The translations under genes and the position numbers were made by a program. A stretch of DNA of 64,000 nt, from contig JALELV010000078.1 in the NCBI GenBank assembly GCA_022768545.1, forward strand, positions 52,012-116,011. Reading direction: 5' to 3'. Under the pieces are notes generated by a model that was not told the DNA's origin, searched no databases, and saw nothing but the letters and a program-made list of their open reading frames with translations. The DNA comes from Oscillospiraceae bacterium. Lineage in GTDB: Bacteria > Bacillota > Clostridia > Oscillospirales > Ruminococcaceae. Shown here in pieces: positions 1 through 8,519 of this stretch (position 1 is its first letter; each line of letters starts with the position of its first letter).

Positions 1-790
1 TGACCACGCCGCCCCGGGCGGTGCCGTCGAGCTTGGTGAGCACGATGCCGGTGAGCCCCGCCGCCTCTTTAAACTGTTTTGCCTGGTTGACGGCGTTCTG
101 CCCGGTGGTGGCGTCCAGCACCAGCAGCACCTCGGTGTCGCTGTCCGGAGCCTCTCTGTGGATGACGCGGGAGATCTTGCTCAGCTCGTCCATCAGGTAT
201 TTTTTGTTGTGCAGCCGCCCGGCGGTGTCGCAGATGATAACATCCACCCCGCGGGCCTTGCCCGCGGTGATGGTGTCAAACACCACGGCGGCAGGGTCCG
301 CCCCCTCGGTGTGCTTCACCATATCCACATGGGCCCGCTCCGCCCAAATGCCCAGCTGGTCGATGGCCGCCGCCCGAAAGGTGTCGGCCGCCCCCAGCAG
401 CACCTTTTTGCCGCGCCGGGTCAGGTCCGCCGCCATCTTGCCGATAGTGGTGGTCTTGCCCACGCCGTTTACCCCGATGACCAGGATCACGGAGGGCCGG
501 GTGGAGATCTGCAGCTCCTCGCCGCCAGACATCATCTCCACTAAGATCTCCTTGAGTAGCGCCCGGGCCTTTTCCGGGTCCTTGCAGCCGGTCTCCTTCA
601 CCCGCTCCCGCAGGCGCCCGCACACCTTGGCGGAGGTGACGGCCCCCACGTCGCTCATGATGAGGATATCCTCCAGCTCCTCGTAGAGGGATTCCTCGAT
701 CTTCCCTGAGGAAAACAGGTTCTCAATATTTTTAAAAACGCCTCCCTTGGTCTTGCCAAGGCCTTCCTTCAGCTTTTGAAAAAAACCCAC
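1..790 (-). CDS. ftsY: Signal recognition particle receptor FtsY (3' end outside window)
   Basis: SRP receptor GTPase that docks SRP-bound ribosomes at the membrane for co-translational insertion. The frame starts at a GTG (788-790) with AGGAG about 8 bases before it and runs off the left edge, so about 263 residues are visible and the C-terminus is missing (family about 300). After a short N domain come the P-loop GVNGVGKTTT, DTFRAAA, DTAGR and TKLDGTARGG motifs in the expected order. There is no long acidic A domain. It follows smc by 33 bases in the same direction, a common Firmicutes order, and is probably co-transcribed with it. Identity is certain; only the missing end is unknown. Confidence 0.97.
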   Translation of the reverse strand, partial: MGFFQKLKEGLGKTKGGVFKNIENLFSSGKIEESLYEELEDILIMSDVGAVTSAKVCGRLRERVKETGCKDPEKARALLKEILVEMMSGGEELQISTRPSVILVIGVNGVGKTTTIGKMAADLTRRGKKVLLGAADTFRAAAIDQLGIWAERAHVDMVKHTEGADPAAVVFDTITAGKARGVDVIICDTAGRLHNKKYLMDELSKISRVIHREAPDSDTEVLLVLDATTGQNAVNQAKQFKEAAGLTGIVLTKLDGTARGGVV

Positions 791-823
791 GGTCTTGCTC
801 CTCTCCCCGCGCAATGCGGAAGC

Positions 824-3800
824 TTATTTCATCCCCAGCTTGCTCTCCAGCTCTGTCACCTCCAGCTCCAGCAGTTTGGAGACGCCCTCTTCCTGCATGG
901 TGACGCCGTAGAGGACGTCCGCCGCCTCCATGGTGCCCCGGCGGTGGGTGATTGCGATAAACTGGGTCTTGTCGTTGAGCCGGCGCAGATAGGCGGCATA
1001 CTTGGCCACGTTGACGTCGTCCAAAGCCGCTTCGATCTCATCCAGCAGACAGAAGGGGGACGGACGCACCTTGAGGATGGCAAAGTAGATGGCGATGGCC
1101 ACAAAGGCCTGTTCTCCGCCGGAGAGCGCCGCCAGGTTCTTGATGATCTTGCCCGGCGGCTGCACAAAGATCTCGATGCCCGCCTCCAGTACGTCCTGCT
1201 CGTCGGTCAGCTCCAGATGGGCCTTTCCCCCGCCGAACAGTTCCACAAAGATGCGGGAAAAGTTCTCGTTGATCCTGGTAAAATTATCGGCAAAAAGCTG
1301 CCGCATCTCCGCGGTCAGGTCCCGGATCAGCCGGGTGAGCTGGTCGCGGGAGCGCTCCACATCAGAGATCTGGGAGCTCATAAACTCGTACCGCTGGGAC
1401 ACCTGTTCGTATTCCTCAATGGCCTCCAGGTTCACCGTGCCCAAAGCACGGATGCGGCTGCGGATCTCGCCCAGGCGCCGGTTCGCCCGGGGGATATCCT
1501 CCAGGGGCTTTGCCGCCGCCTCGGCCTCGGACCGGGTGAGCTCGTACTCGTCCCAGAGCTTTGCCACCATGCCGTCGTAATCCCTCTGCAGGGAGGTTTT
1601 TTTCTCCGTCAGCCGGTCCTGCTCGGCGGCAAGCTGCTCCTTGCGGATGATGACCTCCCGCTCCCGCCCCCGAAGCTCGGTGGATTCCTTTTCCAGTTCC
1701 CGGCGCTTTTGGGCAAGCTCCTCCGCCGAGTCCCTGTTCCCGCGGGCCTCCTGCTGCAGAGCCTCCCGCCTGGCGCCGAGCGCTTCGATCTTTCCGGCAA
1801 GCTCTTTATTCTGCTGTTCATTCAGACGGATCTCTTCCTCCAGGGCGGCGATCCGGCGCGCGCGGTCCTCCCGGCGGCCCCGCTGCTCCTCAATGGCAAG
1901 GCGCAGCATCTCTTCGTCCTTGTGAAGGCCCATCAGCTGCAGCTGTACCTCCCCGCGGCGGGCCGCCGCGGCCTCCCGGTCGGCGCGCAGGGCAGCGGTC
2001 TCTTCCTCCAGCTGTTCTGCCAGGGCGTTTTTCTCCTCCAGCGCTGCGGAGGCCTCCGCAAGCTCTCGGTCGGAGCCTCCGGCAGAAGCCTCCAGCTCCG
2101 CAAGGCGCAGGGCAAGCGCCTCCCGCTCCTTCGCCGCGCCGTCCCGGGTCTTGGACAGATCCTTTAGGGAAAGCTCCAGGCGGTGCAGCTCCGCCTCTCC
2201 GCGGATGCGGTCCTCCTCGCATGTGCGGATCTCCCCGTTTGTACCGGTGAGCTGAGCCTCCAGGGCGGAGAGCTCTGCATCGATGCGGCGCAGCCGCTCC
2301 CGCAGGGGCTCCAGCTCCGTCTCGGCTCTGTCGGCCTCCTTTTTCAGGCGGTCGATCTCGCCCTGGCGGCTTAAAAGCCCGGAGGACTTCCCGATAAAGC
2401 CGCCGGTCATGGAGCCGCCGGTGTGGAACTGCTGTCCGTCCAGGGTGACGATACGGAATTTATAGCCGTAGGCCTTGGACATGCGGATCCCCTCGTCCAG
2501 GTCCTCCACCACGGCCACCCGCCCCAAAAGGGAATCCACCACGGCGCGGTAGCGGCTGTCACAGCCCACCAGATCCGCCGCCAGGCCCACAAAGCCGGAG
2601 TATGCGTCCAGCCCCTGCACAGAAAGGCGGCTGCTCTTCACGGCGGTGAGGGGCAGGAAGGTGGCTCTGCCGGAACGGGACTCCTTGAGCAGGTTGATAC
2701 AGCGGCGCGCCACATCCTCGTTTTCCACCACAATGTTCTGCAGCGCGCCCCCTAAGGCCACCTCGATGGCGGTGGCATATTTGCCCTCCACCTCGATAAG
2801 CTTGGAAACGGCGCCGTGAACGCCCTTCACCGCGCCGCTGCGGCCTTGATTCAGCACAAAGCGCACGCTCTGGGCAAAACCCTCCATGCTCTTTTCCATG
2901 TCGAGCAGCAGGGCGGCCCGCTGCCGCTTTTCCTTTGCCTTGGCCTCCCCGGCCTCGATCTCCCGGGCAAGCTCCCTCTGCTTTTCAAGCCGTCCGGAGC
3001 GTTTGAGCTCCAGCCCCTTTACCGTGTTGGCAAGGGCCCGCAGGTTTTCCCCGGCCCCCTCCAGCAGCCCGGCACAGTCCTCGTACTCTTTCTGTACCTG
3101 CTGCAGCTGCCGGGCCCGCTCCTCCTGAGAGCGCTCCAGCAGCTCCGCCCTGGTTTTCAGATCCGCCTGGGAGTTCCGAGCGGTGACGGCGGCCACTTTA
3201 GCCTCCGAAACGCGAAGGGACAGCACGGCGGCCTCGTTTTTTAAGGCGCTCAGCTGCTCCTGCCGCCGCTGGATCTCCTCCCGGCGGGCGGCTTCGCTTT
3301 CCTCTTCCCGGCCGACCTGCTCCTCCAGTTCCCTCTTTTTGATCAGCAGGTGGTCGATCTCCCGGTTTTTTTCCTCCACAAACGCCTCGGTGTCCTCCCC
3401 GGCAAGCTGCTGCTCCCGAATCTCTCCCAAAAGGCGCTGGATGTTCTTTTCGTTGTGGAAAATATTGTTCTTCTCTACCGCCGCCTCGCTCTCTGCCGCC
3501 GCGGCCTCCTCCTCACGGGAGAGGGCCTCCCGGCGCAGCTCATCCATTCGGACAGCGGCCTGCTGCATCCCGGCAAAAAGCTCTTCGAGGCCCGACTCGA
3601 TGCCGGAGAGCTCCTCCTCCACGGCCGTACTGTTTCCCTGTACCAGGGCAAGACGATCCTCTTCGGCGCGCAGCTGCTCCTTCAGGCGGTCCAGGTCCTT
3701 GAGCCAGAGGGATACCTCCAACTCCTTCTTTTCCTCCGCCAACAGCACAAATTCCTTTGCCTTTTCCGACTGGGCCCGCAAAGGGCCGATGCGGCTCTCC

Positions 3801-4393
3801 AGCTCCGCCATGATGTCCCGCAGGCGCAGCAGGTTTTCCCCCGCCTGGGCCAGGCGGCGCTCCGCCTCGGTCTTGCGGTAGCGGAACTTGGAAATTCCCG
3901 CCGCCTCTTCAAAGATCTCACGCCGCTGGGTGCTCTTGGCCCCCACGATCTCCGAGATCTTGCCCTGGCCGATGATGGAGTAGCCGTCGCGGCCGAGGCC
4001 GGTGTCCATAAACAGTTCATGGATATCCTTAAGGCGCACCACCGTCCCGTTGATGCGGTACTCGCTCTCGCCGGAGCGGTACAGCTTCCGGGTGACCACC
4101 ACCTGGTCGGCGTCTACCGGCATCTCCCGCGCCGTGTTGTCGATGGTAAGCTGCACCTGGGCGTAGCCCATGGCTCGGCGCAGTTGGGTCCCGCCAAAGA
4201 TCACGTCCTCCATGCGGCTGCCGCGCAGGGTCTTGGTGGACTGCTCCCCCAGCACCCAGCGCACCGCGTCGCTGATGTTGCTCTTTCCGCTCCCGTTGGG
4301 GCCCACTACCGCGGTAAGGCCCCCGCCGAAATCCAGTTTTGTGCGGTCGGGGAAGGATTTAAAGCCCTGGAGCTCCAATGATTTTAAATACAA
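824..4393 (-). CDS. smc: Chromosome partition protein SMC
   Basis: SMC ATPase that compacts and segregates the chromosome with ScpA/ScpB. I chose the TTG at 4391-4393, which gives 1189 residues, the usual length. It has AGGAGGAGG just upstream and the protein then begins at the conserved LYLKSLELQGFKSF. An upstream ATG would add 47 residues lying inside the preceding gene. Walker A GPNGSGKSN lies near residue 32, long coiled coils flank a glycine-rich hinge, and the C-terminal head has LSGGEQ and the Walker B stretch CLLDEIEAALDD. The start overlaps the radical SAM gene by 10 bases, so translational coupling is likely. Confidence 0.97.
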   Translation of the reverse strand: MYLKSLELQGFKSFPDRTKLDFGGGLTAVVGPNGSGKSNISDAVRWVLGEQSTKTLRGSRMEDVIFGGTQLRRAMGYAQVQLTIDNTAREMPVDADQVVVTRKLYRSGESEYRINGTVVRLKDIHELFMDTGLGRDGYSIIGQGKISEIVGAKSTQRREIFEEAAGISKFRYRKTEAERRLAQAGENLLRLRDIMAELESRIGPLRAQSEKAKEFVLLAEEKKELEVSLWLKDLDRLKEQLRAEEDRLALVQGNSTAVEEELSGIESGLEELFAGMQQAAVRMDELRREALSREEEAAAAESEAAVEKNNIFHNEKNIQRLLGEIREQQLAGEDTEAFVEEKNREIDHLLIKKRELEEQVGREEESEAARREEIQRRQEQLSALKNEAAVLSLRVSEAKVAAVTARNSQADLKTRAELLERSQEERARQLQQVQKEYEDCAGLLEGAGENLRALANTVKGLELKRSGRLEKQRELAREIEAGEAKAKEKRQRAALLLDMEKSMEGFAQSVRFVLNQGRSGAVKGVHGAVSKLIEVEGKYATAIEVALGGALQNIVVENEDVARRCINLLKESRSGRATFLPLTAVKSSRLSVQGLDAYSGFVGLAADLVGCDSRYRAVVDSLLGRVAVVEDLDEGIRMSKAYGYKFRIVTLDGQQFHTGGSMTGGFIGKSSGLLSRQGEIDRLKKEADRAETELEPLRERLRRIDAELSALEAQLTGTNGEIRTCEEDRIRGEAELHRLELSLKDLSKTRDGAAKEREALALRLAELEASAGGSDRELAEASAALEEKNALAEQLEEETAALRADREAAAARRGEVQLQLMGLHKDEEMLRLAIEEQRGRREDRARRIAALEEEIRLNEQQNKELAGKIEALGARREALQQEARGNRDSAEELAQKRRELEKESTELRGREREVIIRKEQLAAEQDRLTEKKTSLQRDYDGMVAKLWDEYELTRSEAEAAAKPLEDIPRANRRLGEIRSRIRALGTVNLEAIEEYEQVSQRYEFMSSQISDVERSRDQLTRLIRDLTAEMRQLFADNFTRINENFSRIFVELFGGGKAHLELTDEQDVLEAGIEIFVQPPGKIIKNLAALSGGEQAFVAIAIYFAILKVRPSPFCLLDEIEAALDDVNVAKYAAYLRRLNDKTQFIAITHRRGTMEAADVLYGVTMQEEGVSKLLELEVTELESKLGMK

Positions 4394-5439
4394 GTTTCTG
4401 CCTCCTCCTCGCCGCGGCGTCCCGCCGCTTTCTGCCCCTTTTCCTCTTCCAGCCGGAACTCTCCCGGGGAAAGCCCCCCGTCGGAAAGTACCCGGATGTT
4501 CCAGCCAAGCTCCGCCAGCCTCAGGATATTGCACCGGCGCTGCCCCACCGCCCGGGATATATCCCGGGGGTTTACCCGCAGCACCGCGGCTTTTGGGTCA
4601 AACTGCCGCTCTGAAAGCCCGCTCTGCACCCTTTGGAAAAAGATCCGGCCCTCCGCAAGCTCCCGGAAGGCGGGGTGATACGGCCCCGCCGTCAGGTCCT
4701 TTTCCAACGTCTGCGAGGCGTGCAGCCCCAGCCGGATGACCGGGATGCGGCGCTCCTCCTCAAAAAACAAAAGCAATCCGGCGCAGAGCTCCACCGCCGC
4801 CTCCAGGCTCAAGGGCTCAAACAGCCCCGCCCGGTACAGGCGCTCAAGCTCCGTGCCCGCGATGACCACCGTGGGGTAAATGCGCACGCAGTCCGGCCGA
4901 AGACCCGCCGTTTCGCGGGCCGTCCTCCAGATCGTCTCCTCCGTGTCTCCATAAAGCCCCGGCATGATCTGCAGCCCCACAAAAAAGCCGTGTTCCCGCA
5001 AAACGCCCACCGCCCGGTGCACCGCCGCGCTGTCGTGCCCTCTGCGGTTGAGGGCCAGCACCCGGTCGTCCATGGACTGTACCCCCAGCTCCACCGTGGT
5101 GACGCCGTACCGCTTTAAAATGCGGCAGGTCTCCCCATCCACGGCGTCCGGGCGGGTGGAGATGCGTATCCCGGCGCAGAGCCCCCGCTCCACAAAGGGA
5201 AAGGCCGCCTCCAAAAGCGAAACCATCTTATCGCGGGGAATGGCGGTAAAGCTCCCCCCGAAAAAGGCGATCTCCGCCTCTCTTCCCGCAAGCCCCTCAA
5301 AGACCCGGGCGCAGGCCCGGGACACCTCCCGGGGGTCGGGAGGTCCGCCGCTGCCGGAGATCCGCCGCTGGTCGCAAAAGCTGCAGCGGTTGGGGCAGCC
5401 CAGATGCGGCACAAAAAACGCGACGTTTGCGTGCTTCAC
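4384..5439 (-). CDS. Radical SAM protein, Elp3-like fold
   Basis: Radical SAM enzyme of 351 residues. The cluster-binding motif CPNRCSFCDQR (Cys-x3-Cys-x2-Cys with one residue more between) lies near residue 15, followed by FFGGSFTAIP and a TIM-barrel pattern seen in Elp3-type proteins. There is no GNAT domain, so it is not a full Elp3. The GTG start (5437-5439) overlaps the rnc stop as GTGA, and the 3' end overlaps smc. A radical SAM gene between rnc and smc is common in Clostridia. The substrate is unknown; tRNA or another RNA is a guess from the family. Confidence 0.9.
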   Translation of the reverse strand: MKHANVAFFVPHLGCPNRCSFCDQRRISGSGGPPDPREVSRACARVFEGLAGREAEIAFFGGSFTAIPRDKMVSLLEAAFPFVERGLCAGIRISTRPDAVDGETCRILKRYGVTTVELGVQSMDDRVLALNRRGHDSAAVHRAVGVLREHGFFVGLQIMPGLYGDTEETIWRTARETAGLRPDCVRIYPTVVIAGTELERLYRAGLFEPLSLEAAVELCAGLLLFFEEERRIPVIRLGLHASQTLEKDLTAGPYHPAFRELAEGRIFFQRVQSGLSERQFDPKAAVLRVNPRDISRAVGQRRCNILRLAELGWNIRVLSDGGLSPGEFRLEEEKGQKAAGRRGEEEAETCI

Positions 5440-6110
5440 TGCCCCATCAGGGCCAGCGCTTCCTTGGCCGCCATCTGCTCCGCGTTCTTTTTGGATCGTC
5501 CCTCCCCCCGGCCGATCACATTGCTGTTGAGGCGCACCTCCACTACAAAGCGTTTGTCATGGTCGGGGCCGGTCTGATCCACCAGCGCATAGGAGACATG
5601 CTCCTCCGGGTTTTGCTGGATGATCTCCTGGAGCATGGTCTTGTAATCTTGAAAGGTGACCTTGCCATGGTCCTCAATGACGTCCTTGACAAAGCCCATG
5701 ACGAACCGGGCGGCGGGTTCCATGCCGCCGTCCAGGTAGATGGCGGCGATCAGCGCCTCAAAGGCGTCCGCCAGAATGGACGGGCGCTCCCGCCCGCCGG
5801 TGTTCTCCTCGCCCTTGCCCAGCATCAGGCAGCCGCCCAGGCCGATCAGCCCCGCGAACTGGCACAGGGCCATTTCGCACACCAGGGAGGCCCGCAGCTT
5901 GGTGAGCTCCCCCTCGGGAAGATGGGAATAGTGCCGGAAGAGATAATCCGACACGATGATGGACAGCACCGCATCACCCAAAAACTCCTGCCGTTCGTGG
6001 CTGGGGATATTTTTTTTCACCTCGTTGGCATAGGAGGAATGGGTCAGGGCGATAGTAAGATATTTTTCCTGTTTAAACTGATACCCGATGATCTGCTGCA
6101 GATCCTTCAA
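5436..6110 (-). CDS. rnc: Ribonuclease III
   Basis: Double-strand-specific endoribonuclease for rRNA and mRNA processing. It has 224 residues. The N-terminal catalytic domain carries the signature ERQEFLGDAVL near residue 40 and a second metal-binding stretch DAFEALIAAIYLD near residue 115. The C-terminal double-strand RNA-binding domain includes GRGEGRSKKNAEQMAAKEAL. The start is a TTG (6108-6110) with GGTGAG 6-7 bases before it; no in-frame ATG fits. It sits 36 bases after plsX. No acpP gene lies between plsX and rnc, unlike many Firmicutes. Confidence 0.96.
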   Translation of the reverse strand: MKDLQQIIGYQFKQEKYLTIALTHSSYANEVKKNIPSHERQEFLGDAVLSIIVSDYLFRHYSHLPEGELTKLRASLVCEMALCQFAGLIGLGGCLMLGKGEENTGGRERPSILADAFEALIAAIYLDGGMEPAARFVMGFVKDVIEDHGKVTFQDYKTMLQEIIQQNPEEHVSYALVDQTGPDHDKRFVVEVRLNSNVIGRGEGRSKKNAEQMAAKEALALMGQ

Positions 6111-6146
6111 ACGGTCTCACCGCCTTTTTTCCGATTGCTTTTTGTT

Positions 6147-7157
6147 TTACGCTTCCCCGCCGGTCTCCTTCATTTGGGCCAGCGCCTTCTCGATCTCGGG
6201 GATCACGCCCTCGCCGGCGATCCTGGCCGCCTGGCGCACCGCGTTTTTAAAGGCTTTGGCATTGGAGCTGCCGTGGGCCTTGATAACCGGCTTGGAGATG
6301 CCGATGAGCATGGAGCCGCCGTATTCGGTGTAATCCATGGTCTTTTTAAACTCCATCATGCCCTTTTTCAGGCAAAGGGCGGCCAGCTTGGTGCCGATGT
6401 TTTTATAAAAGACGCCCTTGATCTGGCCGATAAGGGCGGAGCTGAGCCCCTCGGTGAGCTTTAAGATCACGTTGCCGGTAAAGCCGTCGCACACCGCCAC
6501 GTCACAGCCGTTTTTCGGAAGCTCCCTGGCCTCCACGTTGCCGATAAAGTTAACGGGGGCCAACTGCAGACGGCGGTAGGTCTCCAGGCGGAGCTCGTCG
6601 CCCTTGGTTTCCTCCACCCCCACGTTCACAAGCCCCACCCGCGGGTTTTTGACCCCCAGGATCTTCTCCATATAAATGGAGCCCATGATGCCGAACTGCA
6701 CCAGCATCTCCGGGCGGCACTCCACGTTGGCGCCGCAGTCCACCAGGGCAAATTTTCCGCCCGCGGAGGGGATGATGGGTGCCAGGGCGGCGCGCTTGAT
6801 GCCCTTGATGCGGCGGACAATGGTGGAAGCGCCCACCACAAAGGCCCCCGTGCTGCCCGCGCTGACAAAAGCATCGCCCTGCCCATCGGCCAGCAGACGC
6901 ATGCCCACCGCCATGGAAGAATCCCGATACGCGGTGCGGATCTCGGTGGGGTCCGCCTCCATATCCATCACCTGGGAGGCATGGACGATCTCCATGCCGT
7001 CCAGCGAAATTCCGTTTTCCCCGGCGCATTTCCGGATAGCAGCCTCGTCCCCGGTGAGGACGACCGAAACCTGCAGCTCGTCGGCGGCCATGCGGCAGCC
7101 CTTTAGTACTTCCAGCGGGGCATTGTCCCCGCCAAAGGCGTCCACAATGATCTTCAT
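6147..7157 (-). CDS. plsX: Phosphate acyltransferase PlsX
   Basis: Makes acyl-phosphate from acyl-ACP for the PlsY step of phospholipid synthesis, as a peripheral membrane enzyme. The protein has 336 residues from an ATG and the usual start MKIIVDAFGGDNAP. GSTGAFVVGA near residue 100 and VCDGFTGNVILKLTEG near residue 225 are PlsX family stretches. It lies 18 bases after trmFO and before rnc. In B. subtilis plsX is in the FapR operon with fabD and fabG, but none of those genes are here. Confidence 0.96.
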   Translation of the reverse strand: MKIIVDAFGGDNAPLEVLKGCRMAADELQVSVVLTGDEAAIRKCAGENGISLDGMEIVHASQVMDMEADPTEIRTAYRDSSMAVGMRLLADGQGDAFVSAGSTGAFVVGASTIVRRIKGIKRAALAPIIPSAGGKFALVDCGANVECRPEMLVQFGIMGSIYMEKILGVKNPRVGLVNVGVEETKGDELRLETYRRLQLAPVNFIGNVEARELPKNGCDVAVCDGFTGNVILKLTEGLSSALIGQIKGVFYKNIGTKLAALCLKKGMMEFKKTMDYTEYGGSMLIGISKPVIKAHGSSNAKAFKNAVRQAARIAGEGVIPEIEKALAQMKETGGEA

Positions 7158-7175
7158 GCTGATTCCTCCCTGTTT

Positions 7176-8519
7176 TTATCTTAATCCCGGCAAAGCGGGC
7201 GGCGGCACAAAGCCCTCCTCCCGCAGGCAGCGTTCCAGGCTCTCCAAAGCCCGGCGGGCCACCGCGCCGTAGCGCTGGGCCTTGTCGCGGATACGCTCCT
7301 CCAAAGGCGGCAGGAGCCCCATATTACAGCCCATGGGCTGAAAGTTTTCCACCGTCCGGTCGCTGATATAGTGCATCAAAGCGCCGAGCATGGTGTCCCG
7401 CGGCAGGATGAGAGGCTCCCGCCCCTCAAGGGCCCTGCCCGCGTTGATCCCGGCCAGGATCCCCGACGCGGCGGACTCGATATACCCCTCCACGCCGGTC
7501 ATCTGCCCCGCGAAGAAAATGCGCGGGTCGCTTCTCAGGCGGGAGGCGCAGTCCAGTACCCGGGGGCTGTCCAAAAAGGTGTTGCGGTGCATCACGCCGT
7601 AGCGTATAAACTCGGCCTGCTCCAACCCCGGGATCATGCGGAACACCCGTTTCTGCTCAGGGAACTTCAAATTAGTCTGGAAGCCCACCAGGTTGTACAG
7701 GGTGCCGTCCGCGTTTTCCCGGCGCAGCTGCACCACCGCCCAGGGACGGTGGCCGGTACGCGGGTCGGTGAGACCCACGGGCTTCAGCGGCCCAAAACGG
7801 ATGGAATCCTCCCCGCGGCGGGCCAGCACCTCCACCGGCATACAGCCCTCGTAAACCCGGAAGTCCCGCTTGTCAAACTCCTTGAGCTCCACCGATTCGG
7901 CCGAGACAAGCGCCGCGTGAAAGCGCTCGTATTCCTCCCGGTTCATGGGGCAGTTGATGTAATCCGCGTCCCCTCGCCCGTAGCGGGCGGCCGCGAAGGC
8001 CTTGTTCATATCCACAGACTCCGCGGAAACGATGGGCGCCGCGGCGTCAAAAAAGCTCAGGCTGCCGTGCCCTAACTTTTCCCCGATGGCCGCAGAGAGG
8101 GCCTCAGCGGTGAGGGGGCCGGTGGCCACCACCACAATGCCCTCCTCCGGAAGCCGCGTGACCTCCCCCTCCTCCAGCCGGATGCGGGGGTGGGAGCGGA
8201 TCTTCCCGGTGACAAGGTCGGAGAAAAGAGTCCGGTCAACAGCTAAAGCGCCGCCGGCGGCGACGCTGGTCTGTTCGGCGCAGAGGAGGATGAGCGACCC
8301 TAAGCAGCGCATCTCCTCCTTCAGCAGCCCGGCGGCCGATTCCACCCGCATGGCCTTCAGGGAGTTGGAGCATACAAGCTCCGCCAGGCCGGCGTAGGAA
8401 TGGGCCGGAGAATATTTTTGAGGCTTCATTTCACAGAGCGTCACGTCCACGCCCCGCTGCGCCAGCTGCCAGGCGGCCTCGCACCCTGCCAGGCCGGCGC
8501 CGATCACCGACGCTCTCAA
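7176..8519 (-). CDS. trmFO: tRNA (uracil-54-C5)-methyltransferase TrmFO
   Basis: Folate- and FAD-dependent enzyme that makes ribothymidine at position 54 of tRNA, using methylene-tetrahydrofolate instead of SAM. It has 447 residues. It begins with a dinucleotide-binding motif VIGAGLAGCEAAWQLA and contains the family stretches LVCSNSLKA, VCSNS-type loop residues, FAGQMTGVEGYIESAASG and QPMGCNMGLLPP. The start is a TTG (8517-8519) whose last bases overlap the topA stop (TTGA). topA-trmFO is a conserved Firmicutes pair, and the overlap implies coupled translation. Confidence 0.96.
   Translation of the reverse strand: MRASVIGAGLAGCEAAWQLAQRGVDVTLCEMKPQKYSPAHSYAGLAELVCSNSLKAMRVESAAGLLKEEMRCLGSLILLCAEQTSVAAGGALAVDRTLFSDLVTGKIRSHPRIRLEEGEVTRLPEEGIVVVATGPLTAEALSAAIGEKLGHGSLSFFDAAAPIVSAESVDMNKAFAAARYGRGDADYINCPMNREEYERFHAALVSAESVELKEFDKRDFRVYEGCMPVEVLARRGEDSIRFGPLKPVGLTDPRTGHRPWAVVQLRRENADGTLYNLVGFQTNLKFPEQKRVFRMIPGLEQAEFIRYGVMHRNTFLDSPRVLDCASRLRSDPRIFFAGQMTGVEGYIESAASGILAGINAGRALEGREPLILPRDTMLGALMHYISDRTVENFQPMGCNMGLLPPLEERIRDKAQRYGAVARRALESLERCLREEGFVPPPALPGLR

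Noticed and set aside
776..2167. Long plus-strand frames opposite smc, for example 776-2167 and 3350-4381
   Set aside because: They are antisense shadows of smc, rich in Leu/Gly/Arg runs and without motifs or ribosome-binding sites.
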